Below, in pieces: positions 40,613 to 51,964 of a stretch of 64,000 nt of DNA (positions are counted from its first letter, which is position 1; each line of letters begins with the position of its first letter). The notes beneath the pieces were generated by a model, which was not told the origin of the DNA, searched no databases, and saw only the letters and a list, made by a program, of their open reading frames with translations. Origin of the DNA: Chaenocephalus aceratus (taxonomy: Eukaryota > Chordata > Actinopteri > Perciformes > Channichthyidae). Location: positions 41,999,525 to 42,063,524 of the forward strand of contig CM043789.1 of assembly GCA_023974075.1 (NCBI GenBank), in the 5' to 3' direction. Both the position numbers and the translations under genes were made by a program.

Positions 40613-41257
40613 AATAATATGATGAAAGTGTTTCAAAGGGTCTGTAAGTCCACCATCACCTTAGTGAGAAACTGAAAGCTGTCTGCAGTGGAGGAAGTGA
40701 AGCATTATCGTATAGCTCTGACCAACTGTTGTACTCTCAGGGAGCTTTGCAACGCCTACATGATGAAACAGTAAATGAAAACGGCCCCCCGCTGCCCTAA
40801 ACCCACACTAAGCACAAGGGAAACCACCCACCAAAGCCTCATTAAGAAAAGAACAAACTTAACAACAGGAGTTCAGAAAAGTACAAAGTGTGAAAGTGCA
40901 AAGACTGGGAAAACAATGGTAAGTGGGGAAATGGAACAATCACAGCATAAATGTCAGCTCCATTTTAGTCACAACCATGGACAACTACAAGGTTCACCTC
41001 TATTTTGTACCCTTTGTATTGGCAGTAACATAAACTATGACTTAAAAATAAACTCCTAACTGCAGTCTAAAAGTGTACAATCATGTATTATAAGAGCTGT
41101 CTTTGTTCTGGGGATTTTGCACTGTAATACTTTAGATTACTAGATCATATGTGACGGCAGCAAAACCTTTTTGTACCATCATGTTTTTCTTGCTGTTTTT
41201 TCAAAGTGTTGAAAGCTGAAATACTCTTTTCATCACGATGTTACTGTCTAGATTTTG
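40613..41257. other. no gene; unannotated spacer
   Basis: 645 bp between the minisatellite MITE and the inverted MITE end. The 94-codon frame at 40775-41059 has no recognisable motif and is lysine/threonine-rich by composition. Confidence 0.45.
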
Positions 41258-41339
41258 GCCTTTGCAGACCATTTACATGCACTAAAAACGTATACAACAC
41301 ATTACAGAAAAGGAAAAACCTCGACGAGGGCCTCTTTAA
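41258..41339 (-). mobile_element. TTAA MITE family A left end, inverted
   Basis: On the minus strand this reads TTAAAGAGGCCCTCGTCGAG and continues through 'ccttttctgtaatgtgttgtat' to 'gcatgtaaatggtctgcaaaggc', matching 38146-38233. TTAA is intact at 41336-41339. Only the terminal about 82 bp is present. Together with 38146 it makes an 85-bp inverted pair enclosing 3.2 kb. Confidence 0.75.
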
Positions 41340-41704
41340 GCTCAGCTGAAATGAAAGGGCTGATCAAACAGACACAGCTCCCGATGGAGATTGTAGTGTT
41401 CGGCATACTTAATACCCTTTTTAATGATTAGAAACTTCTTTGGGGGCTCCTTTCGTTCCTATCCGAAAGCACAGCAACTTCTTCTGCCTGAATACATCTT
41501 TCTCCACCATTCATCACATTCGTTGGCCCCCCCCTCCACAGCGTTTGTGAAGCCTGCAGCGACATTATGCTAATCTTATGAACGTGCACCTACTCGTAAA
41601 CAGTATTCATTAGGTTTGAATCCACACCCGACATGGAACATTCTCATGTTCAAACTTCATCGAAAAAACTAAGAGAAGTTCAGGACAAGAACACAATTTG
41701 CTGC
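41340..41704. other. no recognised feature
   Basis: Nothing supported. Confidence 0.4.
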
Positions 41705-41740
41705 CCCTAACCCTAACCCTAACCCTAACCCTAACCCTAA
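41705..41740 (-). repeat. interstitial telomeric repeat, (CCCTAA)6
   Basis: Six perfect CCCTAA units, 36 bp, with no degenerate unit. The flanks are ordinary sequence. Confidence 0.95.
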
Positions 41741-41924
41741 GTTTTAAACGTCTCTGCTTCCCCTGACCGCACGTTTCTTGAATAAATTATATGCAAGGAT
41801 GCTTCTTATTTTGCGGAGATTTGACGGTATAAACATTGCAATTACTGTTTGTTAAACCAAGTCCATTTTTTGCACATAAAACACATGCTTCAAGAGTTTT
41901 TGGTTTGTTGAAGTAAATGGTAAA

Positions 41925-42158
41925 TGGACTGTACTTATATAGCGCTTTTTCCAGTCTTTAAGACCCCTTAAAGCGCTTTACATACTACATGTCGTTCACC
42001 CATTCATACAGAGCAGTGTACCGACCTAACATTCACACACCGTTGGCCATCGGGAGAAACTCAGGGTTAAGTATCTTGCCCAAGGATACATCCACATGTT
42101 GACTGCATGGGCTGGGATCGAACCCACAACCTTCTGGTTGAAAGACGACCGCAGCCAC
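41925..42158 (-). mobile_element. tRNA-derived SINE, reverse orientation
   Basis: Minus-strand copy of the SINE at 21739-22060. It starts (as tail) 'aaatggactgtacttatatagcgctttt' and ends (as head) 'ggttgaaagacgaccgcagccac', with the B box complement 'gggatcgaacc' at 42115-42124. Confidence 0.82.
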
Positions 42159-42869
42159 AAGTAGACATACTTTATATTTTCATTTATTTAAAGAGTTATA
42201 AAGACACTTTGCACTCTGTTTTGCAATTATGAAAGTACATTTCATAACAAAAAGCCTGTTTTGTAGTGGTTGATCCATGAGTATTTCTGACCCAGCTCAA
42301 ACATGAATGTGAATAATATTTTTGATTTACCTGAATCACTCAACCTTGGCACATCGTTTGTCTAACCTCCTCGATATCTGGTTACTCATTGATCTATTAA
42401 TACTCCTCAACTATGAATACCACTATTATGACTTAACATACTTGGGTGTATGCTGCTAGTTAGGTGAACAATGAAGCTGGCTCCACACTTCCCTTGGATT
42501 TGACCTTAATGACTCATTAGCTCGAGGAGACTTGAAATGCTTTAAACGGAACACATTTTCATTTCCCTGATTACATGTTAAAGTTAAATTAGTCTCTAAT
42601 GATCGCTGTGTGGGCAAACGTAATTGTTGCAGCAGCAGAGTTCACGGCAAGTATGAGCAACACGAAAAACTAAACACTGTTTCATTAAAACAAATAACAT
42701 CTAGTGAGATTACAAACTCGCTTTACTTTGAACTACTCATTTAATCACTCTCAATTGTAAACATGTACTACAACCGCTCAGGAATCAATGCAGAGCTAAT
42801 ACAATGTCCTTTGAATGCCAGTTGTTTGCGGAGCGATGAACACATCTTGAGGAATTTCATCATGATAGG
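42159..42869. other. no recognised feature
   Basis: AT-rich, nothing supported. Confidence 0.4.
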
Positions 42870-42955
42870 TGCGTTCACACCGCAGTACTTTTCCCACTTT
42901 AGTTCCGATGAACTAAAACGGAATTAAAATTATCATGAGAACCTTTTTACCCCCT
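42870..42955 (+). mobile_element. MITE family C left-end fragment
   Basis: 'gcgttcacaccgcagtacttttcccactttagttccgatgaacta' matches the first about 60 bp of the 34028 copy. The rest of the element is absent; it lies 20 bp left of a hAT end. Confidence 0.6.
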
Positions 42956-42973
42956 TATCCCTGGTGATATGGT

Positions 42974-43944
42974 CAGGGCCGGCCCTAGACTATTGGGGGC
43001 CCTAAGCGAGCTTTGGCTTGGGGGCCCCCCTCACTCGAGCGTGTTCTCACTCCACACAACACAGAACCAACTTTTGTCTTATGATGGTAGCATAACATAT
43101 TGTATAAATAAGCATGTAAACACCGTGGACCTCACCTCCTCTAGGGGGGTCCGGAGGCATGCTCCCCCCGGAAGATTTTAGTTCAAATATTGAAGTTAAA
43201 AGCATTAATCTGGTGCACTTTGAGAGCAAAATTAAGAGATCTATGGATACATCTCTCAACACCCATTTGAAACAGAACTGTAAACAGATTTTTCTTTATG
43301 GATATTTTACAAAACACTTAAACTGTATTCTTGCTATAGCTACTTGCTAACGGTTTAGCTTACCCCCGCGATTCAAAGTAACGTCAACGTAGCTGTAATT
43401 TATGCTTTGCTTACACGTTTGCATAACTTGGAAGTTAACTGACATTTACATACCTTGTTCACCTGGCTCAGGTGGTGGCTCTGGGGTTGATGTGTGAGCC
43501 ACTTGAGAATTGTCATATTTTTTAAGAAAATGTTTTCTTATGTCCATCTTCAAAAACTCTGAGTCCGACTGACAGTTTATTTTAAACATTGTCACAACTC
43601 ACAGGATAGGTAGGCAGACAGATGTTTATTTCCATTCAACTCTCTGGTTGGTCTGGTGTCTTGCCTCTGTTGCATTCACTGAACACGGGAAATTACAATC
43701 CTGCCGTCCTCTCTTGTGTCATGATGAGGTTCAGGTAAAGCACGGTTAATATATTATTGACTCAATAATATAATACATGACTTTGAGAGTAGGCTATCTA
43801 GGCATACTAACACAATTAATTAAACATACCTATCACAGCGACGGTGTACTGATTTTTTTTCTTTTTGTGTTGCTAGGTGGCCCCTTAGTGGCTGCAGGGC
43901 CCTAAGCGGTCGCTTATGTCGCTTAATGGGTCGGGCCGGCTCCG
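42974..43944. mobile_element. hAT-type element, CAGGGCCGGCCC ends
   Basis: The left end is CAGGGCCGGCCCTAGACTAT. The right end, inverted, is CGGAGCCGGCCCGACCCATT, followed by matching 'taagcga' and 'gggccct' blocks. Flanking octamers GATATGGT and TGTGAGGT agree at only four positions, so the target duplication has decayed or the right end is off. It is 971 bp with no transposase frame; the small frames at 42969-43350 are not coding. Confidence 0.65.
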
Positions 43945-44929
43945 TGTGAGGTCATCGTGACCTTGACATGGCGACTTTGACAAACTGGTAAGGAGTGTGT
44001 GGGAAAGGGCGGATCGTTAATAGTAGGGCTGCTGAGGGAAAGTGTAATTGTTGGGGTTTAGATGGATAGGACTGTCAGGAGATGGAGGAAAGGATGGACA
44101 GTCAGAGGACATTAGGTGGATGAACGGAAAACGGCATTGAATGTGCCTTGGAAACTTTGGACGGTCCCAGGCAAGCTGTATTATTGTGTTTGCAAACCTA
44201 ACAAAGATAGGCCAATCAGCTCCTCGGTGTACTTCTGTATTTGTGACTTGCTCTATCAAAATCTGTCACTTTGACTCTAAAACATATTGTGAGTTGTATA
44301 CCCTGTTGGAAAGAGGCAATTCGTAGCTTTCTATTGATATCCTTATTGTTTTAGTTCTAACAAACACAGCAATATGTGTCACATGACATGATGACTGTTA
44401 TCAGGAGACAATTATGAGAAAAGGTCTTTAAAGTTTGCAGTGGATTTCTTAGCCAAAGTTATTCAAAGAGTGCGATCCAGGCTTAATATGTTGGGGGCAC
44501 TGTACCCCTTGCCCCACCTTAGGACCACCATTGCCATTGGACAACTAGCTACGACGACGAGGAAAAAAGTTCAAGAAAAAAAAGCAAAAAGCCAAGACTG
44601 TTTTTTTACAATCACAAACCAAAATGTCCTCAACAAGTTATCGAGACGAATCCGCGGAAATAAATAATTTGAGTCGGATGTGTCATAACGATCTAAATTC
44701 TATTCCAGACACTTGAACTACTTCTGCAGAGGAGTCTTTCAGGGAAAACGGCATCATTGCGAGATCTCGTCTTTTCGATGTATTTTGTAGTTTGAGTCTT
44801 AATATAGAAACGGAGCTTTCTTTAGAAACAGACGCATTTGTTTCAGTTACTTTGCCACCAGAAAAAAACCCAAACACTCAGTTTTGGAAACACACATTGG
44901 ACGGGGAACAATAGACGTAGACACCTGCT
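43945..44929. other. no recognised gene
   Basis: About 1 kb without repeat ends. The frames present have no motif I recognise. Confidence 0.45.
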
Positions 44930-45014
44930 ACCTCCTCCTCCTCCTCCTCCTCCTCCTCCTCCTCCTCTCCTCCTCCTCCTCCTCCTCCTCCTCCTCCTCC
45001 TCCTCCTCTCCTCC
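44930..45014. repeat. (CTC)n trinucleotide repeat
   Basis: 85 bp of CTC/TCC with two 2-base slips. Poly-Pro, poly-Leu, poly-Ser and poly-Glu frames here are artefacts. Confidence 0.95.
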
Positions 45015-45100
45015 ATTAGGATTCAGTTCAGGGTCCGTCTCCGTGAGTAGGTTAGCCATGCGTGTCATGGAGAAAATCCAGTGAATGATAATGAATGATG

Positions 45101-45102
<2 letters not shown>

Positions 45103-45145
<43 letters not shown>

Positions 45146-45152
45146 TGTGTGT
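45103..45152. repeat. (GT)n microsatellite
   Basis: GT tract with a GAAT interruption at 45141-45144. Confidence 0.93.
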
Positions 45153-45479
45153 AAGGCATGCTTTTGCGCTATCTACTCCCCTCATCCATTCCTCCTCCAC
45201 CTCTTCCTCGTTGGTGGTGTGTCGGCTGGAAGGACGGCCCCCGTGCTCTGACACACTCACACACACTCACACACTCACGCACCTCCGCGATGTGTCACTA
45301 CCCATACATCCACCTGCCTCTTCCCGTCATTTCCCGCTCTCCTCTCCATCTACCCCTACGCTTGTTCTTTTCCCTCCTTTTTGTTGTTGCTCACCCTAAG
45401 TCTTCCTCTCCATCCCCCCCACGCTCTGTGTCACCGCTACCGGCAAGCAAAGAAAAGAAAAATGCTCCGACCGACAAAA

Positions 45480-45690
45480 GTAAGAAGAGAAAACGGAGGG
45501 AAAAGAGTTGAAAGCTGGAGCGTGTTTGCAGCTCAGCCATGCCTCCATCCACCTTGACTCTGCTTTGATGGAATATCCCGGACGGCGAAGGGAACGCGGA
45601 GGAAGAAAGGACGACTGAAAGAAGATCAAAAGGAGAAGGAAGGACGGCCAGCCTCGCCTCCGGAGGGTACGGAGACACAACACTGAAGGA
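45480..45690 (+). other. possible untranslated exon (weak)
   Basis: This purine-rich, non-repetitive 210-bp stretch ('gggaaaagagttgaaagctggagcg', 'ggacggcgaagggaacgcgg', 'ggaaggacggccagcctcgcc') differs in texture from its surroundings. A donor-like 'ggagGGTACGG' lies at 45661-45670. It has no long frame on the plus strand and no acceptor I would defend. It could be a 5' untranslated exon of a gene whose coding exons lie outside, or only a GC-rich patch. Confidence 0.2.
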
Positions 45691-45994
45691 AAGACCATAC
45701 ATAACACTCATTTCTGTCCCTTTTGATCTCCTTCTCTCTGCCGAGTTGTGTCCACAGGCTCTGCTTTGGGGACTTTTGACAAACTGTTCTCCGGACTCGG
45801 AGCGGAGAAGAGACTATTCTCTCTCCGGTTCTTTTCATTTTAATTAATTCCCCCCAAAGCAGACCCTCAAAGAGCCTCTTCTCTGTAACTCCGTCTCTCT
45901 GCGTCGCTCTGTTTCTTCCCCTCTCTCCGTCTGTCTGCCTTTGAGAAGCAAATAATTGGATGTGGAGATTGGCTTCTCTGTGGCTGAGCCGCGT

Positions 45995-45995
<1 letters not shown>

Positions 45996-46080
<85 letters not shown>
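45996..46080. repeat. (CA)42 microsatellite
   Basis: An 85-bp CA tract. Confidence 0.97.
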
Positions 46081-46082
<2 letters not shown>

Positions 46083-46729
46083 GGAGCTCAATGTGTATTG
46101 TGCTGTTTTGTGTATGTCCTTCTGTGCTGTTGGTGTGTATTCTTTAAAGAAAAAAAAACTCGTTTTTACTAAATGTTCACCGAACCTAGTGTTATACGGT
46201 ATCGATATAGTTTAGTAAAGTCTCCCTAAAAGGTTGAGACTATTTCCAGCGGTGGATGAATGCACATTTCATGATCTGATGAGTTAGGTATCGGTCTTTT
46301 CGTTGTTGGCAAAAAATGTAACTTCAAAAAGCAAGTCATTGGTATTTAGCCACGAATGAAGCTCGAAGAGACGGACATGAAATGCCTTGGATCTTATTTT
46401 TGGTCACAAACTGCAAGACGTTTCATTTCCGTTGCAAACATGTTGAAATGTCCGTATACCGTTGTGGCAGAGTCTTGAGGTTTTAGGATTCAATCATAGA
46501 CAAAAAAAGGTTTGATAATGCACAACCGTTTTTGTTTTTTTTACGGTGCAAGGCTCGGTGAGAAGAAAGCAAAAGAAAAGAGAAATAGCCGGATTGGTTG
46601 AGAGATTAGTAGCAGAGGTATTTCCCCGCAGAGAGGGAGAGAGATGGAGAGGAGGCTTGAGGAGCCTCTGAGACAAGGAGACGTGAGATGTGTAACACTG
46701 GGGAGCTGATTGAGTGGAGGACACACACT

Positions 46730-46731
<2 letters not shown>
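46081..46731. other. no recognised feature
   Basis: Nothing supported. Confidence 0.4.
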
Positions 46732-46772
<41 letters not shown>

Positions 46773-46848
46773 AGAAAAGGTGTAAGGCTGCTCTCGCTAC
46801 ACTTTCTGCTTTTGAGGCAGGGCGCCAAGTCTCAAGAGACGAACAGGA

Positions 46849-46908
<60 letters not shown>
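46732..46908. repeat. two (CA)n tracts
   Basis: CA tracts at 46732-46770 and 46850-46908 separated by 79 bp of unique sequence. Confidence 0.95.
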
Positions 46909-46910
<2 letters not shown>

Positions 46911-46999
46911 TGGAACAAGAGGGACTCCGCTATAGTGGGACCCTTTTCACGTTTTTTTCCCAGTCTTTTCTTCTTCTGCTGTATTCATCTCTCTCTCTC

Positions 47000-47268
47000 C
47001 TTCCCTCCCTCCCTTTCCTCTTTACCTTCCCGCCCAACCACACATCTCCCTCCTCCCTCTCCTCCCTCTCCTCCCTCCTCCTCCCTCCTCCCCCCTCCTT
47101 CTCCTCCTCCTCCTACTACTACCACCGCTCAGCTCCATCCAGACCAAGTCTCATTGTCCTCGCACACACCTCGTCCTCCGAGTGTGAGCGTGCACGTGTG
47201 TGCGAGGGTGGAGGTTCCAGGCCGGTCTTTTCGGCAGCGGCAGCAGAAGCACCGGGATCCACTCCGAG
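47000..47268 (+). other. possible 5' untranslated first exon (weak)
   Basis: A pyrimidine-rich tract (CTCC-rich, 47000-47115) is followed by GC-rich non-repetitive sequence ending 'gatccactccgag' and a strong donor consensus GTGAGTG at 47269-47275. No start codon with a long frame precedes it. A first non-coding exon of a gene to the right is possible; the 194- and 202-codon frames across it come largely from the CA and CTCC repeats. No promoter element is evident. Confidence 0.25.
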
Positions 47269-47384
47269 GTGAGTGTGTGTCGCCTTTTCATCTGAGAAAA
47301 GACACTTTTAAGATGTGATTTAGTTTCTTTTTAAAGTGGGAGATTGGTGTGTCTTTTTTCAATTATGGGGACATTAAGGTAGGA

Positions 47385-47428
<44 letters not shown>

Positions 47429-47518
47429 AATGTCTGTGTGTGTTTGTGCGGTAACGGGGTCAAAGGTGCTGCCGGTGACATTTGAATGGATGGAGGATGA
47501 TATGGAGCTGAAAATGTG

Positions 47519-47551
<33 letters not shown>
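47385..47551. repeat. two (GT)n tracts
   Basis: GT tracts at 47385-47427 and 47519-47551. Confidence 0.94.
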
Positions 47552-47552
<1 letters not shown>

Positions 47553-48329
47553 CCAGAGGGTAAGCTTGGCTCAGTCCGTACGTGCTCTGCTTATGAATTA
47601 CTGACCACGGCTCGAGTCTTTACTCCCCGCGGGTTCACGTTGAGCCTGCAAACACTTCCCCCTTTGTTTTATTTCCCTCTTCTCCATCTTTCTCTTTCTT
47701 ACTCCATCTTCATCCTTTCCCATTCTGTTTGATTCGACTTCAGTGACTTATAATTGGCATGCCTGAAGAAGAGAAAACCCCCGCCACCAAAATCCGTGTG
47801 CCAAATGCAAATTCTCACACAGCCAGGCAACAGAATATAGAGACACACGAGTTAGCTCTACTTTCTCTCTCTCTCTGTCACACACACATTCCATGCAGAT
47901 TTAAATATTTCCCGGCGGGGTCGGAGGACGAACAGAAATAGATCTAAATCAGGATGGAGAACTCGGCTCACGCAGCGTCGCCAACCTCGCTCCGAAACCC
48001 CCTCCCCCCCCACTCTGTTTCAGCCAGCAGCGACAACACTGGCACTACCATTTTTTTTTTTTTTTTAAATGTACCAGTGGATTTATATTGGTTCTGTCAA
48101 AGTATGAACATTGACACATCGCCATACCCCACACAATTAATATATCCCAAGACAAGCATGCCAATAAACGTCCTGTTAGCAAGGACAACATTTACAAAGC
48201 CGTGATTTCAACAAACTTAAGCTTTATTAATCTATTATGAAGACACAGCTGGGTGTCGGAGTCGTCAGGACAAAAGGGCGTCACAGTGTCGGTGCATCTT
48301 GCCGTAATCAGGTTTAGGAGTAATGGGTA
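47552..48329. other. no recognised feature
   Basis: A poly-T run lies at 48050-48066. Nothing else supported. Confidence 0.4.
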
Positions 48330-48805
48330 ACATGTAACGGGATTACGCAATCAGGATACAAAACATTTAACTGATTCCCTTACAGTTACATAAAAAAAGA
48401 CGGAATTATATTACTGTGAAAGTTCTAAATATTGGCGATAACAAGCAAGTGTTAGTCACAACGCTAAAAGAAGCGTTATATAGTGTTTGATGTAAGGGAT
48501 CAGATGTTCTCTCTTCTCTGTGAGCTGTTCTGTTCTGCAGGATAATACTTTCAGAGTGGATACGTCTACCGCCTGAATCTGCTTCATGGTTTCCACTTTC
48601 TTTGCTTCATCTTCTGTTATCAGCAGGTGAACCTATATGTTCATAAAATAGTGTGTGTGAGCTTAACGGTGTGTGTTAAACTAAAACGTGGCATTTTCTG
48701 TCAGCTCGTATTTTATTTCTGCTTTTCAAACTGCAGTATGTGCTCATGTGTTTCAGTGTCGGTGTGTCGGCTGCTGCCTGAATGCTGAATGAAAGACAGG
48801 TTTTT
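48330..48805 (+). repeat. dispersed repeat, intact copy (empty site for TTAA MITE)
   Basis: Collinear with 11440-13040 but without the 1.1-kb MITE. At 48653-48675 it reads 'gtgtgtgagcTTAAcggtgtg' with one TTAA at 48663-48666. Class unknown; no coding frame. Confidence 0.75.
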
Positions 48806-48988
48806 CTTTATAGTCGCCCAAAAAATAAAACTCAAAATGAACAGGGGAGGTCATAAAGTAGCCGGATACGCTTCGTAGAAACTTGACTTTTTAAGCTGAA
48901 TTGATCCGTCTGTTGCGCCTCTTGGCTGCGACAGTGGCATCCGGATTACGCATGAGATAGAGATCTGGAGTGATGAGTCCTCGCTTCA

Positions 48989-48989
48989 C

Positions 48990-49040
<51 letters not shown>

Positions 49041-49043
49041 GTG

Positions 49044-49088
<45 letters not shown>

Positions 49089-49144
49089 GGTCTGTCTGTC
49101 TGTCTCTCTGTCTGTCTTTGTGTGTCTGTCTGTCTGTCTGTCTC

Positions 49145-49213
<69 letters not shown>

Positions 49214-49510
49214 GTGTCTGTCTGTCTGTCTGTGTGTCTGTCTGTCTGTGTGTCTGTCTGTGTCTGTCTGTCTGTCTGTGTGTCTGTCTGTCTGTCTGTC
49301 TGTCTGTGTGTCTGTCTGTCTGTCTGTCTGTGTGTCTGTCTGTGTGTCTGTCTGTCTGTCTGTCTGTCTGTATGTCTGTGTCTCTCTGTCTGTCTGTCTG
49401 TGTGTCTGTCTGTGTGTCTGTCTGTCTGTCTGCCTGCCTGTCTGTCTGTCTGACTGTCTGTCTGTCTGTCTGTCTGTCTCTCTGTCTGTCTGTCTGTGTG
49501 TCTGTCTGTG

Positions 49511-49547
<37 letters not shown>

Positions 49548-49705
49548 GTCTGTCTGTCTGTGTGTCTGTCTGTGTGTCTGTCTGTCTGTCTGCCTGCCTG
49601 TCTGTCTGTCTGACTGTCTGTCTGTCTGCCTGTCTGTCTGTCTGTCTGTCTGCCTGTCTGTCTGTCTGTCTGTCTGCCTGTCTGTCTGTCTGTCTGTCTG
49701 CCTGC
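48989..49705. repeat. (TCTG)n tetranucleotide repeat, ~715 bp
   Basis: About 178 units of TGTC/TCTG with scattered variants (TGTG, TCTC, TGCC, TGAC, TATG). Two long stretches near 49375-49460 and 49540-49630 share the same variant order (tctctctg, tgtgtctgtctgtgtg, tgcctgcc, tgactg), showing segmental duplication inside the array. Frames of up to 361 codons on both strands are artefacts. Confidence 0.97.
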
Positions 49706-50884
49706 CGTGTCAGGGCTGACTCCAGATCAGTGATAGGATAGGTCACGGCCCGCCAGCTGCCTCCAGCGGTCCCGCAGAGGAAGGGAAAGATGGAGATGTG
49801 GAGGCAGCTGGAGGAGGGGGAAGACAGGTTGAAGGAATGTGTGTGTCCATGTGTCAAAGTGTGAGTTGTGGTGGCGGTGTGGGAGATAAGCAGGATCGGC
49901 GGGTGGGGGAAAGATAAGATGCGCTGAATGCTGGATATAAGCACCTGGCTTGAGAGAAAATAAAAGATAACAATGCACAAAGAGGAAGGTGGGGGGGGTG
50001 TCAGGGTTTTAGAGGTGGGTGAATCCTCCAATATCTACCTCCAGTCAGGACGGATGTCACATCAGGACCCTCTCATCCTCTACCTTCCCACGGCCCCCCC
50101 CCCACTAAGCGCCCATTTCCCCTTTTCTTTTTGACAATGAGCCGACAGCAAAGAACAAAAGAAAACATAATCCATGCAAACCCTCCTCTCTCTGCAGTCA
50201 GGAAGCAGAGGAGGGGGAGGAGGGGGAAGAGGAGATAGGGATGAGTAAGGCATGACATGTAAGCCTGCGATTGCGGTAATCAATTATATAAAAAATTAAA
50301 TTAGCTGCGGTGGGATTGCTCCAGAAAAGTCAAACTGGTCTACTTTTGAAAAGACGGCAAGTATGTGGGTGAACTTTGAGGCAACATGCAGTTTAATACA
50401 CGTCTAAGTAGGAAGAGAGGCCATTGATTCAGTCTTCTCTCCTAAAAATAGGGCGCTCACATGAATGTGTTGTCAGGTTCATTTCAGAGGAAAGATCATT
50501 CTAATAAAAGTCTGCATTAAAAAGCCCTGACTGACTAAACACGACTCTGCGTTGACGTTGTTTCCATGCGCTCAAAGTTTTAATTACTTCAACTTTGACC
50601 TTGTTTACCAACCAATCAGATGACAGCTGTGCTGATAGGCGCAAGCTAGCATGGGAGATAACCATAGAAACAAAACTAGACTATCTATTTTCACTGTAGA
50701 GCTTCAATCACTGGCAATGACAATTACAACGAAGATGCAGAATCATAAATAATACTATCCACTTAATTAATCTTAGGCTATTAAGAAATCGCTTAACATA
50801 TCTGAGGTAAATGAAGTGATGTGATCACCATGTCTCAAAATCTGTCCACTTTTAAAACCAGGCGCAGACACCTACTGGTCCCAC
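49706..50884. other. no gene; diverged repeat at 50520-50710
   Basis: 'ccaaccaatcagatgacagctgtg', 'ataaccatagaaa' and 'ctattttcactgtagagctt' (50615-50705) parallel 26095-26230. Otherwise unannotated. Confidence 0.4.
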
Positions 50885-50993
50885 ATGTCTGCTCTCCCCT
50901 GGTCAGGAAGGAGGGGACACGACCGGAACAACAAGACCTCGAATACAAGAAGTCAAAATGGGTTTTCTCCGGAGAGCGGCTGGTAACTCTCTC

Positions 50994-51315
50994 ACGGCCC
51001 CTACACACGGCGGCGTGCGTTGCCGCTTCAACGCTTCTGCCAATTCACTTTGAATGGGGTGACGTCACGCTTCGCCGCACTGCATTGTGGGAGCAAAGCA
51101 TAGCTTCTCTCGCGGTGCTCGCTGCAAAAGTAGAGCAATGTTCTACTTTGACGCCTCAACGGAGCCAATCGAATCATATGCCAGTACAAGCTCTAGCCAA
51201 TCAAACCGCGTGCTTGTGTGTCTGGGGCGTGAGATTCATGTGATTGGTTGTTGGTCGAGTTTCAGCCCCCCTCCGCCGGCAAGCGACAACGCACGCCGCC
51301 GTGTGTAGGGGCCGT
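50994..51315. mobile_element. MITE with ACGGCCCCTACACACGG ends in Rex3
   Basis: The left end begins acggcccctacacacggcgg and the right end ends in its complement; the arms match over at least 34 of 35 bp. It is 322 bp, GC-rich, with no frame of substance. It sits between 'ggtaactctctc' and 'ttagggataagg' of the Rex3 coding sequence. No target duplication is evident; the superfamily is not assigned. Confidence 0.85.
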
Positions 51316-51410
51316 TAGGGATAAGGTGAGAAGTTCAGTCAATCCGCGGAGAGATTCGGAGAAGAAAGGAACCAGTTGAGGTGGTTCGGGGAGGTTAGGA
51401 TGCCACCTGG

Positions 51411-51755
51411 TAGGGGTGGGGGAAATAATCGATACAGCATAGTATCACGATACTTTGCGATATTGTATCGATACACGGACACCAAGTATCGATATTTTAT
51501 TATATAAACTATTCATATTGTAAATCCAAATTAAAGTTTTGGTAACAATTGCTTTTTTCAAACCACTATGGTGCTGAGCTTTTTCTTGAGCGGTCATGGC
51601 CATGGGTAACGTCAGTGGGATTGGCAGGAAGTTAGTCAAAACAAAGATGTAAATATCATCTATATCGCAATATATCGTATCGCAATACTTTGGTATTGTG
51701 GCTTAAGTATCGCGATAGTATCATATCGTGGGGAGCCTGGTGATTCCCACCCCTT
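51411..51755. mobile_element. MITE with TAGGGGTGGG ends in Rex3
   Basis: The left end is taggggtgggggaaataatc and the right end, inverted, aaggggtgggaatcacc. The interior has paired 'tatcgatac' and 'tatcgcgatagtatc' subterminal motifs, a layout common to fish hAT-like MITEs. It interrupts Rex3 at 'gatgccacctgg'. Flanks 'ccacctgg' and 'ccacattt' share five of eight bases. Confidence 0.7.
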
Positions 51756-51964
51756 CCACATTTGTTTCCCGTTTTGTGCACGTTTTGATGCTATCCTTCC
51801 ATCTTCAACCGCTTCCCAGAAGTCGGGTCGCGGAGGAAAACAGTTCCAGCAGAGGGCCCCAACACTTCACATTTCGTGGCCTAGAGATGTTTTTCGGGGT
51901 TGTCAATCTGGAAGGAGACTGCGGTGCAAACCCAGAACCAGGTGGAGGGATTATATCTCCACCT

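Noticed and set aside
48946..50031. 361-codon minus-strand frame rich in Thr-Asp-Arg-Gln and the plus-strand Cys-Leu-Ser-Val frames
   Set aside because: Translation of the (TCTG)n tetranucleotide array in all frames; no start context or domain.
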